The notes below the pieces were generated by a model. The model was not told the origin of the DNA. It searched no databases and was given only the letters and a program-made list of their open reading frames with translations. A DNA stretch of 64,000 nucleotides from Marinobacter sp. THAF197a (GTDB lineage Bacteria; Pseudomonadota; Gammaproteobacteria; Pseudomonadales; Oleiphilaceae), in assembly GCF_009363275.1 (NCBI RefSeq), contig NZ_CP045324.1, positions 558,001 to 622,000 of the forward strand, written 5' to 3'. The first letter of the stretch is position 1, and the number at the start of each line of letters is the position of its first letter. Positions 46,047-57,114 of this stretch are shown here, in pieces. A program made the translations under genes and the position numbers.

Positions 46047-46547
46047 ATGAGCGTTAACGAACAGAAGGCGCCTGAGCTCCAGGAAAAGCTGGTTCAGGTC
46101 AATCGCGTCGCCAAGGTAGTTAAAGGCGGCCGTATTTTTGCCTTCACCGCACTGACTGTAGTGGGTGATGGCAAAGGACGCGTTGGTTTCGGTCGTGGTA
46201 AGGCCCGGGAAGTCCCGGTTGCCATCCAGAAGGCGATGGAAGCTGCTCGCAAGAACATGGTAGACGTGGCCCTTGACGGCACCACCCTGCAGTACGCAGT
46301 TCGTGCCCAGCACGGTGGCTCCAAGGTGTTCATGCAGCCTGCATCCGAAGGTACCGGTATTATCGCCGGTGGTGCGATGCGTGCGGTACTGGAAGTGGCC
46401 GGCGTACACAACGTACTGTCCAAGTGCTACGGCTCTACCAACCCGGTGAACGTTGTACGTTCTACCATCAAGGGTCTGCAGGCCATGAAGGCGCCTGAAG
46501 ATATTGCAGCCAAGCGCGGTAAATCCGTCGAAGATATTCTGGGTTGA
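46047..46547 (+). CDS. rpsE: 30S ribosomal protein S5
   Basis: 166 residues from ATG 46047, which follows GGAG at the correct distance; the in-frame GTG 46038 lies on the ribosome-binding site. S5 acts in accuracy and mRNA unwinding. The N-terminal RNA-binding region [20 protein letters not shown] is diagnostic. Confidence 0.97.
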   Translation: MSVNEQKAPELQEKLVQVNRVAKVVKGGRIFAFTALTVVGDGKGRVGFGRGKAREVPVAIQKAMEAARKNMVDVALDGTTLQYAVRAQHGGSKVFMQPASEGTGIIAGGAMRAVLEVAGVHNVLSKCYGSTNPVNVVRSTIKGLQAMKAPEDIAAKRGKSVEDILG

Positions 46548-46551
46548 AGTC

Positions 46552-46740
46552 ATGGCGAACGCAAAAACGATCAAAGTAACTCTGACCCGCAGCCCGATCG
46601 GCTGTCAGCCCAAGCACAAGCTGTGTGTGAAAGGCCTGGGTCTTCGTAAAATCGGTCATACCGTTGAAGTGGAAGATACACCTTCTATTCGCGGCATGAT
46701 CAACCGGGTTAACTACCTGGTGCAGGTTGAGGAGAACTAA
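46552..46740 (+). CDS. rpmD: 50S ribosomal protein L30
   Basis: 62 residues from ATG 46552 ([17 protein letters not shown]), 4 nt after the rpsE stop. [13 protein letters not shown] segment [20 protein letters not shown] is diagnostic. It directly precedes rplO. Confidence 0.96.
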   Translation: MANAKTIKVTLTRSPIGCQPKHKLCVKGLGLRKIGHTVEVEDTPSIRGMINRVNYLVQVEEN

Positions 46741-46741
46741 G

Positions 46742-47176
46742 ATGCGTCTGAACGAACTTGCTCCGGAACCTGGTTCACGTCCTTCCGCCAAGCGTGTTGG
46801 TCGTGGTATCGGTAGCGGTCTGGGTAAAACTGGTGGTCGCGGTCATAAAGGTCTGAAATCCCGTTCCGGTGGCTCTGTAGCGCCTGGTTTCGAGGGTGGT
46901 CAGCAGCCTTTGGCTCGTCGCCTGCCCAAGTTTGGTTTCACTTCCCGCCAGCAGCGTTATGTTGCCGAAATTCGCCTGAACGAACTGGCGAAGGTTGAAG
47001 GCGACGTGGTCGATCTGGCTGCACTGAAGAAGGCTGACATCATTCGCGAAGAAATTCGCGAAGCCAAGGTTATGCTGTCCGGTGAGCTGGATCGAGCGGT
47101 AACCGTTAAAGGGCTACGTGTCACCAAAGGCGCACGCGAGGCAATCATTGCCGCGGGTGGGAAAGTCGAAGACTAA
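46742..47176 (+). CDS. rplO: 50S ribosomal protein L15
   Basis: 144 residues from ATG 46742, 1 nt after the rpmD stop. A late-assembly protein with a Gly/Lys-rich N-terminal extension ([18 protein letters not shown]). It is followed by secY after 17 nt. Confidence 0.97.
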   Translation: MRLNELAPEPGSRPSAKRVGRGIGSGLGKTGGRGHKGLKSRSGGSVAPGFEGGQQPLARRLPKFGFTSRQQRYVAEIRLNELAKVEGDVVDLAALKKADIIREEIREAKVMLSGELDRAVTVKGLRVTKGAREAIIAAGGKVED

Positions 47177-47193
47177 GACGAGTCGAGGACTAA

Positions 47194-48516
47194 ATGGCCA
47201 AGACAGCATCATTGCCTGCGGGCGCCGGAAAAGGATTTGCAGAGCTGCGTTCGCGGCTCTGGTTCGTGTTTCTGGCATTGTTGGTGTACCGGATCGGTGC
47301 CCACATCCCGGTACCAGGCATCAACCCGGACCGGTTGGCGGCACTGTTTGACCAGAATCAGGGAACTATCCTGAGTCTGTTCAACATGTTTTCCGGTGGT
47401 GCGCTTGAGCGCATGAGTATCTTCGCACTCGGTATTATGCCGTATATTTCGGCTTCTATTATCATGCAGCTCATGACTGCGGTTAGTCCGCAGCTTGAGC
47501 AGCTGAAGAAAGAAGGCGAGGCAGGTCGTCGTAAGATCAGCCAGTATACGCGGTATGGTACGGTTGTCCTGGCCCTGGTTCAGGGCTTTGGTATTTCTGT
47601 AGGGTTGGCCTCACAGGGCGTCACCTTCAACGACAGCTTCAGCTTCCACTTTGTGGCGGTGGTGTCTTTCGTTTGTGGTGCCGTGTTCATGATGTGGCTC
47701 GGTGAGCAAATCACTGAGCGTGGCGTTGGTAACGGTATATCACTGCTGATTTTTGCAGGGATTGTAGCCGGCTTGCCTGGCGCCATCGGGCAGACTCTGG
47801 AGCAGGCCCGTAACGGTGAAATGAGCCTGTTGGTAGTGCTCGGTATCGGCGTGCTGGCGATCGCAGTGGTTGGCTTCGTGGTGTTCATGGAGCGGGGCCA
47901 GCGGCGGTTGACCATCAATTACGCAAAACGGCAGCAGGGCCGCCGGGTATTCGCCCAGCAGTCCAGTCATTTGCCGCTGAAGGTCAATATGGCCGGTGTT
48001 ATTCCGCCGATCTTTGCCTCTTCGATCCTGTTGTTCCCGGCCTCGTTGGGCCAGTGGTTCGGTCAGGGCGAGGGCATGGAATGGTTGAGTGACATCTCTC
48101 AGGCATTGGCTCCGAGCCAGCCGTTGTATATCATCCTGTTCGCAGCAGCAGTGGTCTTCTTCTGCTTCTTCTATACAGCGCTGATGTACAACCCGAAGGA
48201 AGTTGCGGATAACCTCAAGCGTTCCGGCGCGTTCATCCCGGGCATTCGCCCAGGAGAGCAGACTGCCAAGTACATCGATGGTGTACTGACCCGTCTGACG
48301 TTGTTCGGGGCTATGTATATTGCAGCAGTGTCCTTGTTCCCTCAGTTCCTGATGGTGGCAGGTAATGTACCTTTCTATCTTGGTGGTACCTCACTGCTGA
48401 TTGTTGTAGTCGTGGTGATGGATTTCATGGCTCAGGTTCAGTCGCACCTGATGTCGCATCAGTATGAATCGCTGATGAAGAAGTCCAATCTCAAGGGCTA
48501 TGGTCGGAACGGCTGA
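47194..48516 (+). CDS. secY: Preprotein translocase subunit SecY
   Basis: 440 residues with ten membrane segments, the channel of the Sec translocon. Conserved pieces: [17 protein letters not shown] in the first periplasmic part, the plug-region [19 protein letters not shown], and the cytoplasmic loops with [14 protein letters not shown] and [18 protein letters not shown] that bind SecA and ribosomes. It exports, among others, the signal-peptide proteins of the 11952-17198 cluster. Partner SecE is at 21451. Confidence 0.98.
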   Translation: MAKTASLPAGAGKGFAELRSRLWFVFLALLVYRIGAHIPVPGINPDRLAALFDQNQGTILSLFNMFSGGALERMSIFALGIMPYISASIIMQLMTAVSPQLEQLKKEGEAGRRKISQYTRYGTVVLALVQGFGISVGLASQGVTFNDSFSFHFVAVVSFVCGAVFMMWLGEQITERGVGNGISLLIFAGIVAGLPGAIGQTLEQARNGEMSLLVVLGIGVLAIAVVGFVVFMERGQRRLTINYAKRQQGRRVFAQQSSHLPLKVNMAGVIPPIFASSILLFPASLGQWFGQGEGMEWLSDISQALAPSQPLYIILFAAAVVFFCFFYTALMYNPKEVADNLKRSGAFIPGIRPGEQTAKYIDGVLTRLTLFGAMYIAAVSLFPQFLMVAGNVPFYLGGTSLLIVVVVVMDFMAQVQSHLMSHQYESLMKKSNLKGYGRNG

Positions 48517-48549
48517 TACAGCCGTTCCCCTTGAAAACTGGAGTCGACA

Positions 48550-48663
48550 ATGAAAGTACGCGCTTCGGTAAAGAAAATTTGCCGTAACTGCAAAGTAATT
48601 CGTCGCAATGGCTCAGTTCGAGTCATCTGCACGGAGCCTCGTCACAAGCAGCGCCAGGGCTGA
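48550..48663 (+). CDS. rpmJ: 50S ribosomal protein L36
   Basis: 37 residues; a tiny zinc-ribbon protein. [19 protein letters not shown], with zinc ligands Cys11, Cys14, Cys27 and His32, so this is the zinc-binding form. It follows secY by 33 nt, as in other gammaproteobacteria. The 141 nt behind it contain the alpha operon promoter. Confidence 0.96.
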   Translation: MKVRASVKKICRNCKVIRRNGSVRVICTEPRHKQRQG

Positions 48664-48713
48664 TTTCCAAGAAATCGCTCTGACATTGTAAAAGGGGTTC
48701 GGAATAGTAGCGC

Positions 48714-48743
48714 TTGACTCGCGAGCGGGTCAGGCGCTATTAT
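48714..48743 (+). promoter_or_regulatory. Alpha operon promoter
   Basis: TTGACT (48714-48719), 18 nt, TATTAT (48738-48743). It stands between rpmJ and rpsM and would start rpsM-rpsK-rpsD-rpoA-rplQ. In E. coli S4 represses translation at the rpsM leader. Confidence 0.8.
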
Positions 48744-48804
48744 TTCGCGCCCTTTTTGTGGCGGAAAATTCACACAGCAAAGCTTTGAACGCGGAGTAAT
48801 TTGG

Positions 48805-49161
48805 ATGGCACGTATAGCCGGTGTCAATATACCCGATCACAAACATGCTGTTATCTCGCTCACCTACATCTTTGGTGTTGGCAAGACAACAGCCCAGAAG
48901 CTTTGCGATGCAACCGGCGTTAAGCCGGACGTCAAGGTCAAAGACCTGAGCGACGAGCAGCTTGAAGCACTTCGTACCGAAGTGGGCAAGTTCACCGTCG
49001 AAGGCGATCTGCGTCGTGAAGTACAGATGAACATCAAGCGTTTGAAGGATCTCGGTTGCTTCCGTGGTCTGCGTCATCGTCATGGCCTTCCGGTCCGTGG
49101 CCAGCGCACCAAGACCAACGCCCGCACCCGTAAAGGTCCTCGCAAACCTATTCGTAAGTAA
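48805..49161 (+). CDS. rpsM: 30S ribosomal protein S13
   Basis: 118 residues. It contacts the P-site tRNA and forms bridges to the 50[21 protein letters not shown] and the basic tail [20 protein letters not shown] are diagnostic. First gene of the alpha operon. Confidence 0.98.
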   Translation: MARIAGVNIPDHKHAVISLTYIFGVGKTTAQKLCDATGVKPDVKVKDLSDEQLEALRTEVGKFTVEGDLRREVQMNIKRLKDLGCFRGLRHRHGLPVRGQRTKTNARTRKGPRKPIRK

Positions 49162-49174
49162 CAGGTAGGCAAAC

Positions 49175-49564
49175 ATGGCAAAGCCAGGTACACGTACCCG
49201 TAAAAAGGTGAAAAAGACGGTTGTTGATGGCGTCGCGCACATTCACGCGTCCTTCAATAACACCATCGTGACCATTTCGGACCGTCAGGGCAACGTCCTG
49301 TCCTGGGCCACCTCAGGTGGTTCCGGTTTCCGCGGCTCACGTAAGAGTACACCTTTTGCTGCGCAGGTAGCAGCTGAAAGGGCCGGTAATGCGGCTGCTG
49401 AATACGGCCTTAAAAACCTGGACGTAGAGGTTAAGGGTCCTGGGCCCGGACGTGAATCTGCAGTTCGCGCGCTGAATGCGTGTGGCTACAAGATCACCAA
49501 CATCACTGATGTGACGCCGATTCCCCATAACGGCTGTCGTCCGCCCAAGAAGCGCCGCGTCTAA
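49175..49564 (+). CDS. rpsK: 30S ribosomal protein S11
   Basis: 129 residues. It lies on the platform near the mRNA exit. [20 protein letters not shown] and the C-terminal [18 protein letters not shown] are diagnostic. rpsD follows after 18 nt. Confidence 0.98.
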   Translation: MAKPGTRTRKKVKKTVVDGVAHIHASFNNTIVTISDRQGNVLSWATSGGSGFRGSRKSTPFAAQVAAERAGNAAAEYGLKNLDVEVKGPGPGRESAVRALNACGYKITNITDVTPIPHNGCRPPKKRRV

Positions 49565-49582
49565 CACAGGAGACAGTGAAAT

Positions 49583-50203
49583 ATGGCTCGTTATATAGGC
49601 CCGAAGTGCAAGCTGTCTCGTCGTGAAGGGACAGATCTTTTTCTGAAGAGCGGCGTACGCGCGCTCGATTCGAAGTGCAACATCGAGACTCCGCCGGGTA
49701 TGCACGGCGCGCGTCGCGGTCGTCTGTCCGAGTACGGCGTACAGCTTCGTGAAAAACAGAAAGTCCGTCGTATCTACGGCGTACTTGAGAAGCAATTCCG
49801 CAACTACTACAAAGAGGCCGCTCGTCTGAAGGGTGCAACCGGTGAAAACCTGCTGCAACTTCTGGAAGGTCGTCTGGATAACGTTGTGTATCGCATGGGC
49901 TTTGGTTCTACCCGTGCAGAAGCCCGTCAGCTCGTCTCTCACAAGGCGATCCTGGTAAACGATAAGCCGGTCAACGTGCCGTCCTATCAAGTCAAGCCGG
50001 GCGACGTTGTGAGTGTGCGTGAGAAAGCCAAAAACCAGCTGCGCGTTAAAGGTGCACTGGATCTGGCTGGTAGCCGCGCACCGGTAAGCTGGGTAGAGGT
50101 TGACGCCAACAAGATGTCCGGCGTTTACAAGTCAGTACCTGAGCGTACTGAACTGCCGGCCGACATCAACGAGAACCTCATCGTCGAGCTTTACTCCAAG
50201 TAA
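49583..50203 (+). CDS. rpsD: 30S ribosomal protein S4
   Basis: 206 residues. It starts 30S assembly and, in E. coli, represses the alpha operon and assists rRNA antitermination. It has the S4 RNA-binding domain ([20 protein letters not shown]) and the N-terminal [20 protein letters not shown]. Confidence 0.98.
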   Translation: MARYIGPKCKLSRREGTDLFLKSGVRALDSKCNIETPPGMHGARRGRLSEYGVQLREKQKVRRIYGVLEKQFRNYYKEAARLKGATGENLLQLLEGRLDNVVYRMGFGSTRAEARQLVSHKAILVNDKPVNVPSYQVKPGDVVSVREKAKNQLRVKGALDLAGSRAPVSWVEVDANKMSGVYKSVPERTELPADINENLIVELYSK

Positions 50204-50238
50204 AGCCCAGTTAGCAACGATAGCAGATAGGGGCGTCT

Positions 50239-51243
50239 ATGCAGCGTTCAGTACATGAGTTATTGACACCTCGTACCATTGACGTGAAAGAATCCAGCGC
50301 CACGCGCGCCAAGGTGACACTGGAGCCGCTTGAGCGCGGTTTCGGTCATACCCTGGGTAGCGCACTGCGTCGCATTCTCTTGTCTTCGATGCCGGGCTGC
50401 GCCGTGACTGAAGCACAGATCGACGGTGTCCTGCACGAGTACAGCGCCATTGAGGGTGTCCAGGAGGACGTCATCGAGATTCTTCTGAATCTCAAGGGCG
50501 TCGCCGTAAAGATGAACGGCCGTGACGATGCTGAGCTGACGCTCAGCAAGAAGGGCCCGGGTGTAGTGACCGCCGGCGATATCAAGCTGGACCACGATGT
50601 GGAAATCGCTAACCCCGAGCACGTGATCTGTCACCTGAGCGAGAACGGCGAAGTCAACATGCGTTTGCGTGTTGCCCGCGGTCGCGGCTATGAGCCGGCT
50701 GATCAGCGTGGTCTGGACGAGGATGAAACTCGTGCCATCGGACGTTTGCAGCTTGATGCTACGTTCAGCCCGGTTCGCCGAGTGGCGTATGCCGTCGAAA
50801 GCGCACGGGTTGAGCAGCGTACAGATCTGGACAAGCTTGTTATTGATCTGGAGACAAATGGCACCATCGATCCGGAAGAAGCGATTCGCCGGGCGGCCAC
50901 GATTCTCCAGCAGCAGCTGGCTGTGTTTGTAGATTTCGATCATGAGAAAGAGCCAGAGCGTGTAGAAGAAGAGGAAGAAATCGATCCGATTCTGCTGCGC
51001 CCGGTTGATGATCTGGAATTGACTGTGCGTTCAGCTAACTGCTTGAAGGCAGAAAACATTTACTATATCGGCGATCTTATCCAGCGCACCGAAGTGGAGC
51101 TGCTGAAGACGCCTAACCTTGGCAAAAAGTCGCTGACCGAGATCAAGGACGTTCTTGCGTCCCGTGGTTTGTCTCTGGGCATGCGTCTTGATAACTGGCC
51201 GCCGGCAAGCCTTCGTGGTGATGACCGGGTTCTGGGCGGTTGA
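50239..51243 (+). CDS. rpoA: DNA-directed RNA polymerase subunit alpha
   Basis: 334 residues. The N-terminal domain (about 1-230) dimerises and assembles beta and beta' ([20 protein letters not shown]). After an acidic linker (EEEEEID), the C-terminal domain (about 250-325) binds UP elements and activators. Its residues [17 protein letters not shown] match the DNA-binding helix-hairpin-helix region and may contact the A-rich tracts before the rRNA promoters at 5973-6235. Confidence 0.98.
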   Translation: MQRSVHELLTPRTIDVKESSATRAKVTLEPLERGFGHTLGSALRRILLSSMPGCAVTEAQIDGVLHEYSAIEGVQEDVIEILLNLKGVAVKMNGRDDAELTLSKKGPGVVTAGDIKLDHDVEIANPEHVICHLSENGEVNMRLRVARGRGYEPADQRGLDEDETRAIGRLQLDATFSPVRRVAYAVESARVEQRTDLDKLVIDLETNGTIDPEEAIRRAATILQQQLAVFVDFDHEKEPERVEEEEEIDPILLRPVDDLELTVRSANCLKAENIYYIGDLIQRTEVELLKTPNLGKKSLTEIKDVLASRGLSLGMRLDNWPPASLRGDDRVLGG

Positions 51244-51276
51244 TCGCCGATTAGTTTAAGGTAAGGAATCAGAGCA

Positions 51277-51675
51277 ATGCGTCATCGTAAGAGTGGTCGT
51301 AAGTTCAGCAGGACCAGTGCGCATCGCAAGGCCATGTTCCGTAACATGACTGCGTCACTGGTTGAACATGAGCTGATCAAGACAACGCTGCCGAAAGCCA
51401 AAGAGCTTCGTCGTGTAGCCGAGCCGTTGATCACGCTCGCAAAGAATGATTCGGTTGCAAATCGTCGTCTGGCGTTCTCACGCCTGCGTAGCGATGCTGC
51501 GGTAGCCAAGCTGTTTAATGAGCTGGGCCCCCGTTACAGCGAGCGTCCGGGTGGTTACCTTCGTATTCTGAAGTGCGGTTTCCGTGCTGGCGACAATGCC
51601 CCTATGGCATTCGTTGAGCTGGTTGGCCGTCCTCTGGACATCGAAGCTGAAGAAGTGGACGAAGGCGAAGAGTAA
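51277..51675 (+). CDS. rplQ: 50S ribosomal protein L17
   Basis: 132 residues. [20 protein letters not shown] is the diagnostic start; the C-terminus is acidic (EEVDEGEE). Last gene of the alpha operon, with its own terminator. Confidence 0.97.
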   Translation: MRHRKSGRKFSRTSAHRKAMFRNMTASLVEHELIKTTLPKAKELRRVAEPLITLAKNDSVANRRLAFSRLRSDAAVAKLFNELGPRYSERPGGYLRILKCGFRAGDNAPMAFVELVGRPLDIEAEEVDEGEE

Positions 51676-51697
51676 AATCTGCGTTTAGTCTCTGAAG

Positions 51698-51730
51698 AAA
51701 CCGGGTTCCGAGAGGAGCCCGGTTTTTTTT
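51698..51730 (+). terminator. Intrinsic terminator after rplQ
   Basis: AAACCGGGTTC pairs with GAGCCCGGTTT and is followed by eight T. Ends the alpha operon. Confidence 0.95.
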
Positions 51731-51777
51731 GTGTCTGGGGTTTGGTTTCCGTTTCTAGCCTGGCGGCTTGTCGGGCG

Positions 51778-51870
51778 GGTCAGGGGGTGTGGGTAAATTT
51801 TCTTTGGAAAAATAACTCGCTTTGCTCTGACATCTTTTTCCGGCAGAAAATTTACCCACACCCCCTGACC
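51778..51870. repeat. 93-nt palindromic element with 26-bp perfect arms
   Basis: The 26 nt at 51778-51803 are an exact inverted copy of 51845-51870 (arms contain GGGTGTGGGTAAATTTTCT). Inside, GGAAAAA/TTTTTCC extends the stem, leaving a ~25-nt loop. It stands in the convergent gap between rplQ and uvrA, after the rplQ terminator. No transposase is inside. It may be a mobile repeat of the MITE or REP kind, or a bidirectional mRNA-end structure. Confidence 0.75.
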
Positions 51871-51935
51871 GTCCGGACTGCCCGGGAATCGCTTTTCAAG
51901 CGCCTTAATTTTCCCTGTCTATTCCTAGCGAAAAC

Positions 51936-54755
51936 TTACTTGAGCATAGGCTTCAGATAACGCCCAGTATGGGACGCCGGATTGTCCGCTACTTCCTCCG
52001 GGGTGCCTTCGGCAATAATCTGCCCGCCACCAGAACCACCCTCTGGCCCCAGGTCGACAATCCAGTCCGCTGTCTTGATCACGTCCAGGTTGTGCTCGAT
52101 GACCACGATGGTGTTGCCGTGATCCCTCAGGCGTTCAAGGACGTTCAACAGTTGCTGGATGTCGTAGAAGTGCAAGCCGGTGGTGGGCTCGTCGAGAATG
52201 TACAGGGTTTTGCCGGTGTCTCGTTTGGACAGTTCCTTGGCGAGTTTCACTCGCTGGGCCTCGCCCCCTGACAGGGTGACCGCGCTCTGGCCGAGTCGGA
52301 TGTAGGACAGGCCCACGTCCATGAGGGTTTGCAGTTTTCTGGCGATAAAGGGGACGGCGTCGAAGAACTCTCGCCCTTCCTCTACAGTCATCTCCAGCAC
52401 TTCGTTGATGTTCTTGCCCTTGTAGCGGACTTCCAGGGTTTCCCGGTTGTAGCGTTTGCCTTTGCAGATGTCGCAGGGGACGTAGACGTCCGGCAGGAAG
52501 TGCATTTCCACTTTGATTACGCCGTCGCCCTGGCAGGCTTCACAGCGCCCGCCTTTGACGTTGAAGGAGAATCGGCCGGGCTTGTAGCCGCGGGACCGGG
52601 CTTCCTGGGTGCCGGCGAAAAGTTCACGGATGGGGGTGAACAGGCCGGTGTATGTCGCCGGATTCGACCGGGGGGTGCGCCCGATCGGACTTTGATCAAT
52701 GTCGATGACCTTATCGAGGTGATCCAGGCCCTTCAGGTTTTTATAGGGGGCATGGTTCAGGCTGGTGGCCTTGTTCAGCTTGGCGGCAGACACCGGGTAC
52801 AGGGTGCTGTTGATCAGGGTGGATTTGCCGGAGCCGGAGACCCCGGTTACGCACGTCATGACGCCCAGTGGCAGCGTAAGGGTGACGTCCTGAAGGTTGT
52901 TGCCCGTGGCGCCCGATAACACCAGGTGTTTGCCGTTACCCTTGTTGCGGGCGGGTGGTACGGCAATTTCTTTCTCGCCGCTGAGGTATTGGCCCGTCAT
53001 CGACGCCGGGTTGGCGATAATCTCTTCAGGGGTGCCGCGGGCAACGATTTCACCACCGTGTACGCCGGCACCGGGCCCAATATCAATGACATAATCGGCA
53101 GCACGGATGGCGTCTTCGTCGTGCTCAACCACAATTACGGTATTGCCGAGGTCGCGCAGGTGGGTGAGGGTGGCCAGCAGGCGGTCGTTGTCCCGCTGGT
53201 GCAGGCCGATGGATGGTTCGTCCAGGATGTACATGACGCCCACCAGCCCGGCGCCAATCTGGCTTGCCAGGCGAATCCGCTGTGCCTCACCACCAGAGAG
53301 AGTGTCTGCGCTGCGTTCCAGCGTCAGGTACTCAAGGCCGACATTGACCAGGAACTGTAAGCGTTCCCGCACTTCTTTCAGGATTTTTTCGGCGATTTCA
53401 CCTTTTCGGCCTGGCAGTGTCAGTTCACTGAAGTAACGGTGAGCGTCGCCTACCGGCAGGTGAGTGATTTCCGGTAGTGTCCGTTCCTCGATAAAGACAT
53501 TGCGCGCGCCGCGGCGAAGCCGGGTGCCACCGCAGTCTTTGCACGGCTGGGTGCTCAGGTTGCGGGCCAGTTCCTCGCGCATGCTTTGGGAGTCTGTCTC
53601 CCGGTAGCGGCGTTCCAGGTTCGGGATGATGCCCTCAAAGGGGTGGGCTCTCTCCATGATCTGGCCACGGGAGTTGACGTACCGGAAGCTGATGTCTTCA
53701 TTGCCAGAACCATACAGCAGTGCTCGCTGAAACGGTTCTGGCAAGTCTTCCCACGGCGTTTCCAGGTCGATGTCGTAATGTTCGGCCACGCTGGTCAGCA
53801 TCTGGAAATAATAGACCGCGCGCCGGTCCCAGCCCTTGATCGCGCCGGAGGCCAGTGTGGCTTCCGGATTCTGGATAACTTTTTCGGCATCAAAGAACTG
53901 GCGCACTCCCAGACCGTCACAGGTGGGGCATGCGCCGGCCGGGTTGTTGAAGGAGAAGAGCTTGGGTTCGAGTTCGCTCAGTGAATATCCGCATTGGGTA
54001 CAGGCATAGCGTGCCGAGAAGGTCTGTTCTTCGCCGTCTCCGGTCATTGGGGCGACCAGCGCGATGCCATCGGCCAACTCAAGGGCGGTTTCGAAACTTT
54101 CCGCCAATCGCTGTTCCAGGCCCTCTTTGACCTTGAAGCGGTCTACCACGACATCAATCTGGTGTTTGCGTTTCTTGTCCAGTGCCGGAACATCATCGAT
54201 GTCATAAACCGTGCCGTCGACCCTAAGGCGGATGAAGCCCTGGCTGCGCATGGTATCAATCACCTGGAGGTGCTCGCCTTTTCGGTCCCTGATCACCGGC
54301 GCCAGGATCATCAGTTTGCTGCCCTCAGGCATCGCCAGGACTTGATCGACCATCTGGCTGACGGTCTGGGCCTCCAGGGGCTGACCGTGGTCCGGGCAGC
54401 GGGGTTCGCCGGACCGGGCAAAAAGCAGTCGCAGGTAGTCGTAGATTTCAGTGATGGTGCCAACGGTTGAGCGGGGGTTATGGGATGTGGACTTCTGTTC
54501 AATGGAAATGGCGGGTGACAGGCCTTCGATGTGGTCAACATCGGGCTTTTCCATCATCGACAGGAATTGCCGCGCATAGGTGGACAAAGACTCTACATAC
54601 CGGCGCTGCCCCTCGGCGTAGAGGGTGTCGAAGGCCAGTGAGGATTTTCCTGAACCTGACAGCCCGGTGATGACAATGAGTTTGTCTCTTGGCATATCCA
54701 GGTCGATGTTCTTCAGGTTGTGCGTGCGTGCGCCTTTGATCTGGATATGGTCCAT
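51936..54755 (-). CDS. uvrA: Excinuclease ABC subunit A
   Basis: 939 residues. It finds bulky DNA damage as a dimer and loads UvrB. It has two ABC ATPase modules: Walker [15 protein letters not shown] and [15 protein letters not shown], and two LSGGEAQR signatures. Zinc fingers are [13 protein letters not shown]...CPTCDGLG and CEACQGDGV...[10 protein letters not shown]. The start [17 protein letters not shown] gives E. coli length; the frame runs 34 codons further without family similarity. A TATAAT on the minus strand (54786-54781) is a likely -10. It is divergent from the MFS gene; ssb lies beyond, as in many gammaproteobacteria. Confidence 0.97.
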   Translation of the reverse strand: MDHIQIKGARTHNLKNIDLDMPRDKLIVITGLSGSGKSSLAFDTLYAEGQRRYVESLSTYARQFLSMMEKPDVDHIEGLSPAISIEQKSTSHNPRSTVGTITEIYDYLRLLFARSGEPRCPDHGQPLEAQTVSQMVDQVLAMPEGSKLMILAPVIRDRKGEHLQVIDTMRSQGFIRLRVDGTVYDIDDVPALDKKRKHQIDVVVDRFKVKEGLEQRLAESFETALELADGIALVAPMTGDGEEQTFSARYACTQCGYSLSELEPKLFSFNNPAGACPTCDGLGVRQFFDAEKVIQNPEATLASGAIKGWDRRAVYYFQMLTSVAEHYDIDLETPWEDLPEPFQRALLYGSGNEDISFRYVNSRGQIMERAHPFEGIIPNLERRYRETDSQSMREELARNLSTQPCKDCGGTRLRRGARNVFIEERTLPEITHLPVGDAHRYFSELTLPGRKGEIAEKILKEVRERLQFLVNVGLEYLTLERSADTLSGGEAQRIRLASQIGAGLVGVMYILDEPSIGLHQRDNDRLLATLTHLRDLGNTVIVVEHDEDAIRAADYVIDIGPGAGVHGGEIVARGTPEEIIANPASMTGQYLSGEKEIAVPPARNKGNGKHLVLSGATGNNLQDVTLTLPLGVMTCVTGVSGSGKSTLINSTLYPVSAAKLNKATSLNHAPYKNLKGLDHLDKVIDIDQSPIGRTPRSNPATYTGLFTPIRELFAGTQEARSRGYKPGRFSFNVKGGRCEACQGDGVIKVEMHFLPDVYVPCDICKGKRYNRETLEVRYKGKNINEVLEMTVEEGREFFDAVPFIARKLQTLMDVGLSYIRLGQSAVTLSGGEAQRVKLAKELSKRDTGKTLYILDEPTTGLHFYDIQQLLNVLERLRDHGNTIVVIEHNLDVIKTADWIVDLGPEGGSGGGQIIAEGTPEEVADNPASHTGRYLKPMLK

Positions 54756-54780
54756 AACACCTCGCTTGAGTAAAACCACC

Positions 54781-54786
54781 ATTATA
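54781..54786 (-). promoter_or_regulatory. Probable -10 of the uvrA promoter
   Basis: Reading on the minus strand TATAAT lies 26 nt before the uvrA ATG; a weak -35 (TTCGCC) is 18 nt upstream. I found no CTG-N10-CAG type SOS box near it. Confidence 0.5.
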
Positions 54787-54869
54787 TCGTTTTCGGTAGC
54801 CCCCGGCGAAACTGGTGTTGTGCCGCCTGGGGTATGCGGTCTTGGGTAGTCCCTCACCCGGGGCGCATC

Positions 54870-54878
54870 TGGTACAAT
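54870..54878 (+). promoter_or_regulatory. Extended -10 element before the MFS gene
   Basis: TGGTACAAT is an extended -10 (TGnTACAAT), 57 nt before the MFS start, without a clear -35. Confidence 0.5.
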
Positions 54879-54935
54879 GCGCCGCTCGCAGCGAGTAGCT
54901 GCCTTCCCAATTTGTTCAATCCGGCACAGGTAAGC

Positions 54936-56306
54936 ATGAACGCGCTTGAAAAACGCTCTGTAACGGCTTTGGCCTCGGTGTACGCAATGCGTATGCTTGG
55001 CCTGTTCATGGTCATGCCGGTGTTCGTTTTGCTCGGTAGTGATCTGCAGGGCGCAACGCCTGCGCTCATTGGTTTGGCGATTGGGGCCTATGGTTTGAGT
55101 CAGGCCCTGTTGCAGATTCCGTTCGGCTTGCTCTCTGACCGGGTTGGCCGCAAGCGGATGATCTATATCGGGCTGGTGCTGTTCGCCGCTGGAAGCCTGC
55201 TGGCAGCCTCCACGGATTCCATATACGTTGTGATTGCCGGACGGATTCTTCAGGGGGCAGGCGCGATCGCCAGCGTGTTGATGGCCCTGTTAAGCGATTT
55301 GACCCGCGAGGAAGAGCGAACCAAGGCAATGGCTATGGTGGGCATTTCCATTGGTCTGTCGTTCTCGGTATCACTGGTGGTTGGGCCCCTGCTGGGCTCG
55401 CTCTGGGGATTGTCCGGCATTTTCTATGCAACGGCAGCCATGGCCATGGTGGCCTTGTTCATCGTAGCCAGAGTGGTGCCAACACCCCATGCCCACAGAG
55501 TCAGCGCGGATACCCATCCCGCGAGGGAGATGGTCGGGCGGGTGCTGCGGGACGGTCGCCTGCTGCGGCTGGACTTCGGTATCTTTATCCTCCATTTTGC
55601 CCTGACGGCGTTGTTTCTGGTGTTTCCCACCATGCTTCAGGATCAATTGGGGCTGGCCAGCGTTTCCCATTGGTGGTTCTACTTGACGGTGATGGTGACA
55701 TCCTTCTTCGCCATGGTGCCATTTATCATCATCGGCGAGAAAAAGCGGGTGATGAAACCGGTGCTTTGCGGTGCCATCGCCCTGCTTTCGCTGGCAACGG
55801 CCGCATTAACCGGTGTGGAGCAGAGTCTCTGGCTGGCCTGGGGCGTACTGTTCTTCTTCTTTATGGCGTTTAACCTTCTGGAAGCGAGCCTGCCCTCATT
55901 GATCAGCAAAGAAGCTCCGGCCGCCAGCAAGGGGACCGCGATGGGGGTTTACTCGACGTCGCAGTTTTTTGGTGCGTTTCTCGGCGGTGCCCTGGGCGGT
56001 TACTTGCTACAATCGGCCGGCCTGGAAGGCGTTCTCTGGTTAACGGCCGGTGGTTTGGCTACCTGGTTTCTGGTAGCGCTGACGATGCCGGCGCCGAATT
56101 ACACCACGAGCTTTGTGGTTGAGTTGGAGCAGGTGCTGCCCACCGGTTTTGATGAGATTGATGAGACATTGCGCCGCCTGCCCGGTGTGGAGGACGTGGT
56201 GATTGTGGAAGACGCGGCAACCGCTTACTTAAAAGTGGACCGTCAGCATTTTCATGAAGATCAGCTTGCGCACTTTGAATTTGTGCGGCAGGGTAAAGGT
56301 TCTTAA
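54936..56306 (+). CDS. YajR-like MFS transporter with C-terminal YAM domain
   Basis: 456 residues from ATG 54936 ([20 protein letters not shown]); the frame upstream is leader sequence. Twelve membrane segments, with the MFS motif A in [15 protein letters not shown] and a long central loop. The last ~65 residues form a ferredoxin-like domain ([20 protein letters not shown] and YLKVDRQHF) as in E. coli YajR. YajR is a putative drug/proton antiporter; its substrate is not known. It lies between uvrA and ssb, as the corresponding gene does in Pseudomonas. Confidence 0.9.
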   Translation: MNALEKRSVTALASVYAMRMLGLFMVMPVFVLLGSDLQGATPALIGLAIGAYGLSQALLQIPFGLLSDRVGRKRMIYIGLVLFAAGSLLAASTDSIYVVIAGRILQGAGAIASVLMALLSDLTREEERTKAMAMVGISIGLSFSVSLVVGPLLGSLWGLSGIFYATAAMAMVALFIVARVVPTPHAHRVSADTHPAREMVGRVLRDGRLLRLDFGIFILHFALTALFLVFPTMLQDQLGLASVSHWWFYLTVMVTSFFAMVPFIIIGEKKRVMKPVLCGAIALLSLATAALTGVEQSLWLAWGVLFFFFMAFNLLEASLPSLISKEAPAASKGTAMGVYSTSQFFGAFLGGALGGYLLQSAGLEGVLWLTAGGLATWFLVALTMPAPNYTTSFVVELEQVLPTGFDEIDETLRRLPGVEDVVIVEDAATAYLKVDRQHFHEDQLAHFEFVRQGKGS

Positions 56307-56362
56307 ACAAAGGATGCGTGCATGGACCGCACGAGTTCCGGAAAATCGATCAGGAGCAGAAG

Positions 56363-56902
56363 ATGGCACGAGGCATTAACAAGGTAATTCTCATTGGTAA
56401 TCTGGGCCAGGACCCGGATACCCGCTATACCCCGAATGGCAACGCGGTTGTGAATCTCAACCTGGCTACCGATGAAAGTTACAAGGATCGCCAGACTGGC
56501 CAGATGGTACCGAGAACCGAATGGCACCGGGTTGTGCTGTTCGGCAAGGTGGCGGAAGTGGCCGGCCAGTACCTGCGTAAAGGTTCCAAGGTGTATATCG
56601 AGGGTCGCCTGCAAACCCGCAAGTGGCAGAATAAAGAAGGACAGGACGTATACACCACCGAGATTGTGGTAGACATCAACGGCCAGATGCAGATGCTCGA
56701 CAGCCGCGGTGGCGAAGGTGGCATGAATCAGGGCGCTCCCCAGGGCCGGCCGCAGCAGCAGCCCCAATCTCAGTATAATGCTCCGCCCCAGCAGCAGGGT
56801 GGCCAGGCTCAGCAGCCGTCCGGGGGTTATAACCCTCAGGGGCAGCAGAGCGGTGGCATGCCGGAGCCGATTGATGATTTTGATGACGACATTCCCTTCT
56901 GA
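56363..56902 (+). CDS. ssb: Single-stranded DNA-binding protein
   Basis: 179 residues. It has an N-terminal OB fold (about 1-110, [20 protein letters not shown]), a Gln/Gly/Pro-rich linker (about 120-168) and the acidic partner-binding tip DDFDDDIPF. It protects single strands and recruits replication and repair proteins. ATG 56363 is used, since the upstream part of the frame is not SSB-like. It stands beside uvrA as in many relatives and is followed by a terminator. Confidence 0.96.
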   Translation: MARGINKVILIGNLGQDPDTRYTPNGNAVVNLNLATDESYKDRQTGQMVPRTEWHRVVLFGKVAEVAGQYLRKGSKVYIEGRLQTRKWQNKEGQDVYTTEIVVDINGQMQMLDSRGGEGGMNQGAPQGRPQQQPQSQYNAPPQQQGGQAQQPSGGYNPQGQQSGGMPEPIDDFDDDIPF

Positions 56903-56926
56903 ACGTGATCCAGCTCATCGACAATC

Positions 56927-56957
56927 AAAAAACCCGTGCTCTGCGCGGGTTTTTTTG
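56927..56957 (+). terminator. Intrinsic terminator after ssb
   Basis: AAAAACCCGTG-CTCTG-CGCGGGTTTTTTT, GC-rich stem with T run, about 25 nt after the ssb stop. The remaining 157 nt before mshI contain no gene that I can see. Confidence 0.93.
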
Positions 56958-57114
56958 TTAACGAGTTGCAAAATCTCCGTGAAATCAGTCGGTGAAACGT
57001 AGAGTTACGTTCACTTTCTCAACTATCATGTAAGCTTGTGTTAAAAGTGCTGATAATTTAAACACCTTGTGCACGCCGGCCGGCAGCAGAGCTGTGGTCA
57101 CGACCTGGGAATCC

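Noticed and set aside
51742..51960. 72-residue open frame after rplQ
   Set aside because: It runs across the palindromic element into the end of uvrA and looks like no protein.
54756..54935. SOS box between uvrA and the MFS gene
   Set aside because: I looked for CTG-N10-CAG and found none that fits; control by LexA cannot be claimed.
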